64,000 bases of DNA from Plasmodiophora brassicae (taxonomy: Eukaryota; Endomyxa: Phytomyxea; Phytomyxea; Plasmodiophorida), in contig CP145416.1 in the NCBI GenBank assembly GCA_036867785.1, positions 744,001 to 808,000 of the forward strand, given 5' to 3'. The notes beneath the pieces were generated by a model. It did no database searches. It saw nothing but the letters and a program-made list of their open reading frames with translations, and was not told the DNA's origin. Below, one piece after another: positions 34,921 through 44,354 of this stretch. How positions within the stretch are numbered: position 1 is the first letter of the stretch; each line of letters begins with the position of its first letter. A program made the translations under genes and the position numbers.

Positions 34921-37292
34921 ATGGCCGGTGACGACGGCAACCGGAGGCCGTTGCAGTTCGTGCGTGTGCGCAGCGAGATCGATGTCGGGTTCTGGTGCGC
35001 CTTGTCGGAGAAGGTGGGCGGCTGCGGCCCCGTGCGTGGGCCACCGCCGACATGCGCCTGATAGATGGGGGTATCGACAGGTCCTGGCAGAGTGGCAACG
35101 CGAGTCGAGCCGAACGGTGGCGATCATTGCACGTTACGACGTGCGCCGGAATCCATTCCCAGAGGGTCCGCTGATCACGATTGACGCGAATGGTTTTACC
35201 GGCAGGTGATGTTTCGACTCCATCGCGCAGCCTGCAGGTTCTCATCATGTTTGCAGTGACGCACAGGGGCATCGTGCTCCAGGGACACTGATGTGTTTCG
35301 GGACGTATCAGCAGTGGTCGTCATGGGTGGCTCATTCTACGCAACAGTCGCTCCAGGCAACGGCGAACATGATCTGGGACGACATCGCAAGTGGTGCTGT
35401 GCTTGAAAAGCCTGCGTTGTTAGCTCGCTTTGTCCTGGCGGCATACCCTGATCTGAAACAGCACAAGTTCCACTATCTGTTTGGGATTCCAGCCATCGCG
35501 CCCAAGCTGCCGCTGGAGTTGAAGAGTTCCGAACCCGCAACGAATGTAGGTAGCGGGAGAGGCTGCGGTGCGTCTGGCACCTAACACGTTCGTGTAGGTT
35601 CTGACTCATGAACAATGTGGGGCGGTTTCGCGAGCCCTGACGTCGGGCGCAATGAAGGACGGCTTCTTTGCCGTTGACTTGGAACGTGTGGCTGTGTTGA
35701 CCCTTGCACAGTATGACGCGGTCGCATCTGCGCGTGGGACTTCGTCATTGCTGCTCGCAATGGTTGACCTCACCTCGCGTAAAACGGGCAACGACAACCC
35801 ATGCTGGCTGTTTCGAAACTTTGCCACATTAATCGCCCGGACGCGTGGTGCTGGAGTAAACGGTCGTAGTACTTGCCTTGCTCGTCAGTGCTGACCGTCT
35901 GTAATGTCCAGGAGTATCGCTTCCTGTGCATTAGGTCACCTGACGCTGTCAAGTTGTCGGTCGTTTTGACGGTCGTCATGGAGGCATCCGTCACAACATC
36001 CGACGTACAACCAGTTGGATGGGAACGCAATGTGAAGGGTCCCCTTGTGACGCGAACCGTCGATCTGGGTGCGGACGAACACAGCGCGTACGTCTCGGTA
36101 TGCTGATTGGGACACATAGGTTCGTTGATGAACCCGCAACAGCTGGCGTCATCTGGTGCCGACCTCAACTTGCGTTTGATGAAATGGAGACAGTTTCCCG
36201 GCCTGAACCTTGAACGTTTGTCGTCACTGAAGGTGCTGATACTGGGTGCCGGCACGCTTGGCTGCAATGTTGCCAGGAACCTTGCTGCATGGGTGATCTA
36301 GGTCTGCGGCACTGTACTGCATACCAGCTGAATGGACATGTCAAACACAGGGTGTTCGGCAGTTCGCCTTCATCGATAACGGCCGAGTCGCGCATTCGAA
36401 TCCCGTCAGGCAGTCGCTGTTCCGCCTCGAAGATTGCCTCAACGGAGGGATGTTCAAAGTCGAGGCAGCCGCCAGAGCAATGCAAGACATATGCCCGTCC
36501 ATTTCAGCAAAAGGTGTGCATTGGGTGCACATTCTCACGTCGCATATCACTGGCTGACCCAACGAAGGGGTGGCCCTGACTATCCCTATGGTGGGACACC
36601 CGGTGTCAGACAAGAATGCTTCTCAGTGCCAGCAAGACTTCGTCACCCTTACGAGATGTGTCGAGGAAGCTGACGTTGTGTTCCTCCTGACTGATTCACG
36701 CGAATCGCGATGGCTGCCAACCGTGATCGCGCGTGCCAAGAACGTTTCTCTCGTGAATTGTGCCCTCGGCTTTGACACGTTTGTCGTTATGCGACATTCA
36801 ACCGAACGCGATCCTGGCATCGGTTGCTACTTTTGTGCCGATGTCACGGCTCCTGCCGACTCCCTTTCCGATAGGAGTCTCGACCAGCAGTGCACAGTGA
36901 CTCGCCCAGGTAAGCGTGCCCATTTCCCGTATTTGCATGCTACTTCATATGCGGTAGGCGTATCCCCTTGGGCATCTGCGATCGCCGTCGAACTGTACAT
37001 GGCATTACTGCATCGCAATGGAGGCGGGGAAAGCGAGCTCGGCCTGTGCCCAAGTCAGATTCGCGGATGGGTCTCTCGATACGAAACGCGTCCTCTGACG
37101 ACAAATGCATTCGACAAATGCATTGCCTGTTCGCCGCCCATCGTACAAGCCTTCGTCGATCGCGGGTGGGATTTCGTCCTAGAGGCCGTCAACAACCCGG
37201 ATGCCCTTGAAGAGCACAGCGGCCTTGCTGCCATGAAACGCACCGTCGAAGACCACGCCTGGGAACTGGAGAGTGTCGACAGCGACCAATGA
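34921..37292 (+). CDS. ATG7: ATG7, E1-like enzyme of autophagy
   Basis: Activates ATG8 and ATG12 for autophagosome formation in the cytosol. ATG 34921 (MAGDDGNRRPLQFVRVRSE) leads to IDVGFWCALSEK, then IWDDIASGAVLEKPALLARF, KFHYLFGIPA and PCWLFRNFATL. The adenylation core is DLNLRLMKWRQFPGLNLE with LILGAGTLGCNVARNLA, then FIDNGRVAHSNPVRQSLF, MVGHPVSD, DVVFLLTDSRESRWLP and ALGFDTFVVMRH. The catalytic cysteine is in DQQCTVTRPG (codon at 36891). A 48-nt stop-free intron (36910-36957) then joins RPG/VSPWASAIAVELYMALL. The C-terminus QIRGWVSRYE, FDKCIACS completes it. At least eight introns. Confidence 0.93.
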
Positions 37293-37390
37293 ACAGTCTA
37301 GTCTGTGTTGGAAAGTAGGTATCAATCTGGTGTCAATGTCCATCCGGCAGGACAAAAACAGTGCAGGGCCAATGGCAGTAGGTAGCGCGT

Positions 37391-38203
37391 TTACTTGCTG
37401 CCTGTAGGTGCGTCGTAGACACCAAGTCGATGGATCTTCGATTCGTTTGGTTCCTTGGAGATCACGTCGCTCAGGCGATCCCACCATGAGCCCAGCTGAC
37501 CCTGGGCAATCAGGTCGAACCATGGCGTGAACACCATGCCAAGACTATCTCGTCGTCCCATAAGGTCGTGAAGCTCTTGCTTCGTCACCCATCGCCAGGC
37601 AGCTACCTCGTTGGGATTCGCGTCGATCTTGACGGCGCTGACTTGACAGAACAGAATGTAATCCACTACAAAGCAGAACGGACAGTCAGTTGAATTCTTC
37701 CGAGTCGAATTATGATACTGACTTTCGTGCTCGACCCAGATGCCATCGCCCTGGAACGCTTGGTACTCAATACGAGTGATGAAGCGCAGGTCGTTCGGGT
37801 CAACCGATCTGATCCCGAGCTCGTCGCCCAGCTTGCGAACGGCGGCCCTTTTGATTCCGATCCGCTGGGCGTCGTCAAGCTCCGCTTCGGTGTGCCATGG
37901 GTGGCTGCAACACGTATTGGTCCACATCATCGGGAACGTGATCTTTGACTTGGCGCGCTGCTGCAACATCAACCTCCCCGTCGTATCAAACAGGAACACG
38001 CTGAACGCGCGATGCAAGCGCCCGCCCGGGTGCTCCGCGGTCCGCTCGTGACATTCGCGCTTCGACGCCGACCCCAGCACGCGATCGTCGACGTCGACCA
38101 GGGCAATCGTCTCCGACATCAGCTCGCGCTGCACCGGGTCCATCGCCGTTGCCATCCGACGCAACCCACAACGCCAACTGACCCGGAACGCCGTCAAACC
38201 CAT
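37391..38203 (-). CDS. IDI1: Isopentenyl-diphosphate delta-isomerase, type I
   Basis: Interconverts IPP and DMAPP in isoprenoid synthesis. ATG 38203. Nudix-fold blocks: LHRAFSVFLFDTTGRLMLQQ, RAKSKITFPMMWTNTCCSHP (active-site Cys), ELDDAQRIGIKRAAVRKL, and WVEHE/MDYILF (active-site Glu) across a 50-nt intron at about 37675-37726. The end is EVAAWRWVTKQEL with FTPWFDLIA. All catalytic residues are visible. ATG 38203 gives a 17-residue extension before MATAMDPVQRELMSETI, which could be targeting or untranslated; the internal Met is the alternative start. Confidence 0.92.
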   Translation of the reverse strand: MGLTAFRVSWRCGLRRMATAMDPVQRELMSETIALVDVDDRVLGSASKRECHERTAEHPGGRLHRAFSVFLFDTTGRLMLQQRAKSKITFPMMWTNTCCSHPWHTEAELDDAQRIGIKRAAVRKLGDELGIRSVDPNDLRFITRIEYQAFQGDGIWVEHESQYHNSTRKNSTDCPFCFVVDYILFCQVSAVKIDANPNEVAAWRWVTKQELHDLMGRRDSLGMVFTPWFDLIAQGQLGSWWDRLSDVISKEPNESKIHRLGVYDAPTGSK

Positions 38204-38534
38204 CGATGTAACGCATTTCTATTTTCCTCGCACAGGCCGACAACTCGGCAGCCTCCACGGGGCCCACCGTCGCGCAGAACGTACTGCGAGCTGCCCTACG
38301 GCACCCCACAGTGGACGGGGCTGCTCCGGAGAGGGGCTCCGATTCTCCGATACTAACAGCGTCCAGCGTTACCCGGCGTTGGTAGCGGGGCCACCCCCCG
38401 CAGGAGCCGGGCGGCGGCGTTATTGCTCGCGGTGACCTGGTGGGTTGCGTCATCGTTTAGGTGGGGCACGCGCCCATCCCCATCGTCAGAACACTGTCGG
38501 CGTCGGGTGGTGGACAGCAGCGCGGACGGCACCG
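38204..38534. promoter_or_regulatory. Divergent intergenic region, IDI1 and TOM1-like genes
   Basis: A 331-bp GC-rich gap between two outward start codons, so it should hold both promoters. A short complementary pair, cggagaggggctccg near 38328-38342, could form a small hairpin. No TATA box is recognised. Confidence 0.4.
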
Positions 38535-40114
38535 ATGGAGGACGAATCCTTGTACTTGGCGCTGAAGGCCAAGGTCAAGGCCGCCAGTCGCGCCATCATG
38601 GACGAACCGGACTGGGCGGCCAACCTGGAGATCGTCGATCTCCTCAACGAAAACCAACACTAGTATGCATGCTGCGCGCGTCGACCGCTGTGGCGGTACT
38701 GATAACCTGCCCCTGTAGCATTCCGCATGTCGCCCGAGTGCTGAGAAAGCGCATCCGGCACTGGAACCCGAACGTCGGCTTGCTGGCCTTGCATGTATGT
38801 TCGCGTGAGGCCGCCCTTGCCCGCATCGCGTTCGCTAATGGTACCCCAGATCACCGAGGCGCTCGTGAAGAACTGCCCAGCATTCCATGCCCACGTCGCG
38901 CATCCCGATTTCGTGGATGTCATGCTCAAGGAGCTGTACCGCAAGGTGGGCGTGCTTTGGCAGGATTTGTCAGTAGCGCTGTACTGAACGTGCCCCTGGT
39001 GCAGAAAGAGAAGAAGACGCTGCTGCAGCACCTGCAGCTGCAGGAGCAGAAGGTGTCGGAGGTGAGCCGCCTCCAGCGTCGTGACAAGATCCTGCTGCTG
39101 GTCGAGAGCTGGGCGCGCGCCAACAAGAAGCCGAACGACGCGCTGGAGATCTACAGGATCACGTACGAGGACCTACTTCGACAAGGGTTCACGTTCCCGG
39201 CCCCGCTGAAGGACGAGGTGTCGCCCGTGTTCACGCCCGCGGCGAAGCCACGCGTCCTGCCAGAAACGGACACGACCGGGCCCGTCAAGGATTACGGCCT
39301 GCAGAACGACCTGGCCACGATCGAGTTGTTCATGGACGTACTGAACGGCACGAAGCCGAACGAGAACCTGACGGCGAACGATGCGGTCGTGTCGCTGAAG
39401 GCGTCGCTGGAGGCGTCGCAGCAGGAGATCATGAACCGGATTGGGCAGGACCCGTCCGAGGAGCTCATGGCCGAGCTGCTGATCGTCAACGACGAGATCT
39501 GCCAGGCCATGGAGTTCTACGAAGGCATCCGGTCGGGGAAGGTCAAGCCGAAGAACAAGAAGGTGTCGCAGAAGAAGGAGCGACCAAAGGGCCAGCGCGT
39601 GTCGGTCTTCGCCAAGGACCCTGTCGACATATTGGGCCTGAACTCGACGTCGCCACCTCCGTACGAATCTGAAAGCGAAGACGAGAGTGACGACGATGAC
39701 GATGAGAACGACAGCGAAGCAGAGGTGCCTCAGAAGGCGAAGCAGGCGCCGTCTAGTAACAAGCAGTCGCCGTCCAGTAACAAATCGCAGCCGAACGAGG
39801 AAACGTCCCGGGAGCTGGTGCTGGCATCGAAGGCGCTGGCGCCACCGCGAAGCAATGCGAAATCGAGGAACGCGCAGAAGGCCATCATGGTTGACGAGAG
39901 CAACGACGCGTTCAAGTCGTCGGCGCAGGCGTCGTCACCGTCGGCCGAGAAGGATCCGTTCGACGTGTTCAGCGCGTCGGCACCCGTTGACGCCAACGGC
40001 CACCCGCTGTCGGCTGCTGATGCGCTCCTTTCGCAGCTGGCCATCGTCCCGAAGAAGGCACCGCAGCAGCAGCAGCAGCAAAAGTCTGACCTTAACGTAT
40101 TCGACCCTGTCTAG
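38535..40114 (+). CDS. VHS-GAT adaptor, TOM1-like
   Basis: Endosomal ubiquitin-sorting adaptor. ATG 38535 gives MEDESLYLALKAKVKAASRA, then DWAANLEIVDLLNENQ; introns join YIPHVARVLRKRIRHWNPNV, GLLAL, EALVKNCPAFHAHVAHPDF and LLLVESWA, a VHS domain with its NPN and VKNC marks. A GAT domain follows (LQNDLATIELFMDVLNGTK, LMAELLIVNDEICQAM, FYEGIRSGK). The tail is acidic then Ser/Pro/Gln-rich with DPFDVFS and NVFDPV, possible clathrin or AP/EH-binding peptides. TOM1-like proteins serve as ESCRT-0 in lineages without Vps27/Hrs. The long last exon is uninterrupted. Confidence 0.85.
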
Positions 40115-40435
40115 ACGCGCGCCGTGGTCATAAAACGCAATCGTCCAGTGTCAGCCCTTCGAACTATGCTGCGAAGCGAGGTCGTCGATCCAGACTCGGA
40201 TGGCGTGTCTATGCCGACGGGGTTGGATGGATGGACGACGGATACGCACATCACCCGCAGCGCCCCTACCTGAGTGCACATGGTGTGCCATGGATGTACT
40301 AGAGCAGCTCTGCAGTCCAAGCGACGAACGAAGGGCCATAAGATGGCCAGGAATGGACGCGAACTGCGGCCGCAACCTTGTCGAACGCTTCACCAGGTGT
40401 CGAACCGGCATACACGTACGGCCGGGTACGCTCAT
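40115..40435. other. Intergenic, 321 bp
   Basis: Convergent 3' region. A 46-codon minus frame (MNERTRPYVYAGSTPGEAFD) overlaps it but has no support. Confidence 0.4.
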
Positions 40436-40889
40436 TCATTGCAGACCGGCGTCCATTTGCGATAGCCGCTGAGCGAGCGCGCCTGGTTGTACGTTGTTGC
40501 CCGTTCGCAGTGCTCGACTGATCAGCGTGTCAAAGCGCGCTGTCAGAGGCTTCCACGAGAGGATCCAGTGCATCTCTTTGAATAGGTCAGCGTTGAATTC
40601 CCAAGGCTCGGACGTCTTTCACGGTCCGAATGAAACACTGAGCGTTGTCCGACTCTTCCTCGATGCGGTGGCAGTGGTACTGCTTGAGCGTTCTTGTGCA
40701 CACGTCCTGAAAGCTGGGCTCGGCACCAGTCGAAGACCCGTTCAAAGAGGGTCCGGATCGTATTCGACACAAACGCGGAACTTTAGCTCGCCTCACGTAA
40801 GCCTGCAGGCCTGTTCGGCTACCCGTTACTACCACCGTCAACCTATGCGACGGAACCTGAGGTTAACCGCCGGGAATCAGTCCAAACAT
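40436..40889 (-). CDS. Short hypothetical protein, three exons
   Basis: I join exons 40868-40889, 40681-40791 and 40436-40615 across introns 40792-40867 and 40616-40680. The result is MFGLIPG/GELKFRVCVEYDPDPLFER, VFDWCRAQLSGRVHKNAQ, SEPWEFNADLFKEMHWILS, WKPLTARFDTLISRALRTG and NNVQPGALAQRLSQMDAGLQ. The joined frame is free of stops and looks like a compact globular protein, about 104 residues. I do not recognise the family. Upstream exons are possible, because the first exon is only 22 nt. Confidence 0.45.
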
Positions 40890-41203
40890 GGTTTTGACGA
40901 TGATTGAAGGCTATCTGCGAGTTTGCTATCGGCGCAGACCAACGGCAACTGGTCCGTGCGTTCATAGACACCCTCACCGACACCCTACTGTTTACTGATT
41001 AAGACCTACGCCTGTGCGAGGCTCGGGTTTACGCCTCTGCGAGCAAAGTCGACCGTTCGGCGTGTAGCAAGGGCATTTAAGAAAAGCGTCTGGATCACCC
41101 GGACTGGCCCGCCCCACTCGGGAATGTGACTAAACGGTAGCAGCGACGGAAATGCTGCCATGTTGGCTCTCAGGCAGCACCGCTCGATGCGACACAATTC
41201 GCC
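40890..41203. other. Intergenic, 314 bp
   Basis: Minus-strand frame MAAFPSLLPFSHIPEWGGPV (ATG near 41162) may be a 5' exon of the short gene, but no splice joins it in frame convincingly. Confidence 0.35.
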
Positions 41204-44200
41204 TTAAATAATGAAACCGTCTATGGACCATGGGTTGGAGACGCGCTCATTTTCGAATACAAGTTGAGGATGCAGGCGGTGCAAATCAGAACGTGCAGAT
41301 GGCAGCGGTTCGCGAAGATTCCATTCATGGGGGAGATTGCTAATCAGGACAGAATATCCAGAAAGGACACTGTCGCGCACAGTGGTGTAGGCTGGTGATG
41401 GCTGAAGCTGGGCACAGCACGATGCAATATACTGGACTGTTTCAAGCTGAACGAAACTGAGATCGCCGAGAGTCGTTGCCACTGTCAGAAGATGGTCGAA
41501 GATTGCTGCAATCAAGCGCGGCATGGTGTCAGAGATAGACCGGGGTAGGGCAGCATCATCTAGGGGTTCCACCACTGAAACCCGTTGCACGTATGGAAGG
41601 CCTTCAACAACCAGGCACATCGCAAGGGCGTTCACTTGATCACGATTCGGGACACATGCCCAAACATCATTGGAAAGCTTCGCTAAAGCGTCCGCGCGCA
41701 TTTCACTGCATTCTGCCGCGACCATTAGAGTGATATTCGCCAAGTCGTGCAGAGCACGAGCGCAGGACCAACTCGCAACGGGGCGAGACGCATCTAGCTC
41801 GATGCTTCTCGACGCAAACTGATATATTAGCGTCTGAAATTCAACGCTGGCGGCCGTCACAATGCCATTGTGCTGCAGTACATCCGCTCGGGCGATGCAC
41901 GAACGAATGTGAACAGAATGATCACGAGTAAGGCGGCAACAACGAGGGATTACAAGGCCAATATCAGGGGCTGTAGGACGCGGCTGCCCCAGCAAATACA
42001 AGCACAACTGCAACGCACGTCTAGTCGATGACAGGATATGTCTTGATTCGATATGATTAATGGCAGGAAGGAAGAACCAGTGGACCAGGTAGCCAATAAA
42101 CTCATCAGGGCAGTTTTGGATCGCGGCAACCCAAGCTTCGAATGGGGACTTTGGTAAAAACCGTTCAACGGCACGTGCAAGGGTTTGGCTTAGGCCGCGG
42201 TCTTGAACGTAATTCAATTGCGCCAGAGACGGCAGAACATATTCGACAGAGCTGTCGTTGCCTTCAGGAGCGCGAAGAAAGATGTCTACCAGTCGTCTGA
42301 ATAGCGTCGTGCTCGTTGTGTTCAGATGCAGGAACGGTGCGCAATGCACTAAAACGCTGCCAAGGGCGCGATTCGAAAACTCGTCGTACCAACTAGGATG
42401 ATCGGCTCGACGGGCCAATTCAGTGACGGACAACAAATTCATGAATGGCGATGCAAACTGCAATGCCAGCATTGAAGATCGGGGCTTGGAGTCAAACAGG
42501 TGGCGGGTGGCGCGAACCACGGCGACGACAGCGTTCGTGCGGTTTTGAGCTGCGACACTGATGTCAACAATGAGGCCTTTTGCAGCGGTAATGATTTCCC
42601 AAGAAGGCATATCCCCGACGTCAAAGACAGCGTTGAGCCATATGTGCAGCAGCTGAAGGTCAGGCAGATTCAGGACTTGAAGGTTGCGCACCTGACCGAC
42701 TATGGCACTAGGTATGCGCCTGACGAACAGGCGTGGACTATGGCACCAGTTGTACACCTGCTGCTTTACAATGTCGCCGATTAGATCACAGGCGGCAGAG
42801 GGTTGTTGACAGCGGATGGCGTGCGTTGCCACTTGGCTGATCGAGCGAACGAGGGCGGACGCTGTCAGTTCGTTGATCGTCTCAACGCGGTCAGAAGCGA
42901 CCCATCGCTTCAGCGCCAGAGCGACCGGCATCAGAGTCGGAAGAATGGCCGTCTGGCGATCTTCACAGCCAGCCACCATGTCGAGCAGCGACTCGACGAT
43001 TGCTAGGTTTGCATTGAAGACAGCAGATGGTAATGTCAGATCGCATGCACATTCGGCAAACCAACCTGATAGGATGCAGTGCGCATCGGGAGCACGAGCA
43101 ATGACATGAGCGATTGCCGTACGCAAGGCATCTGCCTGGACGGCATCGTCCCGCACGCTCCGCCATACTGCAGAGGCCAGTAGCGATAACGACCGAAACT
43201 CCTCGACCCCAGCCTGTCGTTCAGCAGCAGCTGCTGCGATATAAAATGTCGATTCAACAAGGATGGGACGTGGGGCTGAGCCCAACCAGCCGATCATGAT
43301 CCTGGCTACTGATTCAAGTTGGTGAGGAGCGAGCATGCTCATCACAATCAGAGTAGACACAGAAAGGGTTGACGGAGAGGAAGCGCATAGAGCCCCGAGC
43401 TTCGTGTACAAGCGCAGAAGTAGTGTAGAATTGAGACGTCTCCCGTGCACATACAAAATGTGCAGGAATCTGCCGAGAGGACCATCACTTATGGATGAAG
43501 CCCTTGTGAACTCCATCCCATCAGCATGCTTCCGTAGGCTACTTGGAAACGATGCTGTTGTAGGTAGATCGGAGAGCCGGGAGAAACAGCACTGGATAAC
43601 AGCCGCTGCATCACGATGCGTCTGTTCGTTCCAGTTTACGAAAAGGGGGACCAGGTGGGACAGAATATCATCAAGTGCTGTCGACAAGTCTCGCTTGAGC
43701 AAAGCAAGCACAGCAGTCCAGTGAGGCACGGGAAGACATGCCAGAACATCCCAGGCAGCCTTAACAGGCACTTCAGACAGAATGTCAATGAACGCTGCAG
43801 ATGTCGCAGGCGTGAATAGGTTCGCTGGTAACTGGTGTCGAGCAGGAAGACGACATACCCATCGCATGACGTTTCGCACAGATTTGTCGTCATTGACGGC
43901 GACAATCACCTCGACGAGGGTTTCGAGCGCTTCCCATAACCTTTCGTTGTCGATATCTCGCGACAGCTTAATAAAGATCGATGATTGCACCAGGTTGATA
44001 AACGAGAGCAAGGAAGGCGATGCCGAAGGCGGCGACGGGATCAGCGCGCGAAGCTGAGAGAGAAACACGACCGCCTGAGGCGTCCCGAGCACGCCTCGCA
44101 GCTGTGCCGCTGCCTGTACGCCGATATCATTATCGGCCAACGACGCTGCCGCCTGACCGCTCCTCAGCAACCAACCCGGGTCAATCGCAACAACGGTCTC

Positions 44201-44251
44201 CATCAAGCCACTCACCCGGAACCGAAGGAAGGCACCCCGTGGCCCGTGCAA
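41204..44251 (-). CDS. Large intronless helical protein, unknown function
   Basis: Uninterrupted 1015-codon frame from ATG 44251 (MHGPRGAFLRFRVSGLMET). It is almost wholly alpha-helical in composition, with repeated hydrophobic helix pairs (LRGVLGTPQAVVFLSQLRAL, LWEALETLVEVIVAVND, LLHIWLNAVFDVGD), suggesting a HEAT/ARM-type solenoid. No signal peptide, membrane helix or catalytic motif is seen. An alternative start is MET at residue 17. A large scaffold is the best guess. I cannot name a family. Confidence 0.7.
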   Translation of the reverse strand: MHGPRGAFLRFRVSGLMETVVAIDPGWLLRSGQAAASLADNDIGVQAAAQLRGVLGTPQAVVFLSQLRALIPSPPSASPSLLSFINLVQSSIFIKLSRDIDNERLWEALETLVEVIVAVNDDKSVRNVMRWVCRLPARHQLPANLFTPATSAAFIDILSEVPVKAAWDVLACLPVPHWTAVLALLKRDLSTALDDILSHLVPLFVNWNEQTHRDAAAVIQCCFSRLSDLPTTASFPSSLRKHADGMEFTRASSISDGPLGRFLHILYVHGRRLNSTLLLRLYTKLGALCASSPSTLSVSTLIVMSMLAPHQLESVARIMIGWLGSAPRPILVESTFYIAAAAAERQAGVEEFRSLSLLASAVWRSVRDDAVQADALRTAIAHVIARAPDAHCILSGWFAECACDLTLPSAVFNANLAIVESLLDMVAGCEDRQTAILPTLMPVALALKRWVASDRVETINELTASALVRSISQVATHAIRCQQPSAACDLIGDIVKQQVYNWCHSPRLFVRRIPSAIVGQVRNLQVLNLPDLQLLHIWLNAVFDVGDMPSWEIITAAKGLIVDISVAAQNRTNAVVAVVRATRHLFDSKPRSSMLALQFASPFMNLLSVTELARRADHPSWYDEFSNRALGSVLVHCAPFLHLNTTSTTLFRRLVDIFLRAPEGNDSSVEYVLPSLAQLNYVQDRGLSQTLARAVERFLPKSPFEAWVAAIQNCPDEFIGYLVHWFFLPAINHIESRHILSSTRRALQLCLYLLGQPRPTAPDIGLVIPRCCRLTRDHSVHIRSCIARADVLQHNGIVTAASVEFQTLIYQFASRSIELDASRPVASWSCARALHDLANITLMVAAECSEMRADALAKLSNDVWACVPNRDQVNALAMCLVVEGLPYVQRVSVVEPLDDAALPRSISDTMPRLIAAIFDHLLTVATTLGDLSFVQLETVQYIASCCAQLQPSPAYTTVRDSVLSGYSVLISNLPHEWNLREPLPSARSDLHRLHPQLVFENERVSNPWSIDGFII

Positions 44252-44264
44252 GGTTGCGAGACCT

Positions 44265-44351
44265 AGTTATAACTTTTTTGATGTAACTAGTTTATATTAA
44301 GTTATAACTTGTTATAACTCGAGGCCGGATTTAGGGGGGCTAGTTATAACT
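44265..44351. repeat. Cluster of four AGTTATAACT palindromes in an AT-rich patch
   Basis: Exact copies at 44265-44274, 44300-44309 and 44342-44351, and a 9/10 copy at 44310-44319. The 10-mer is its own reverse complement. The patch stands out in GC-rich DNA, 14 bp upstream of the orphan gene's ATG and at the 3' edge of the Crypton remnant. Confidence 0.85.
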
Positions 44352-44354
44352 GCC

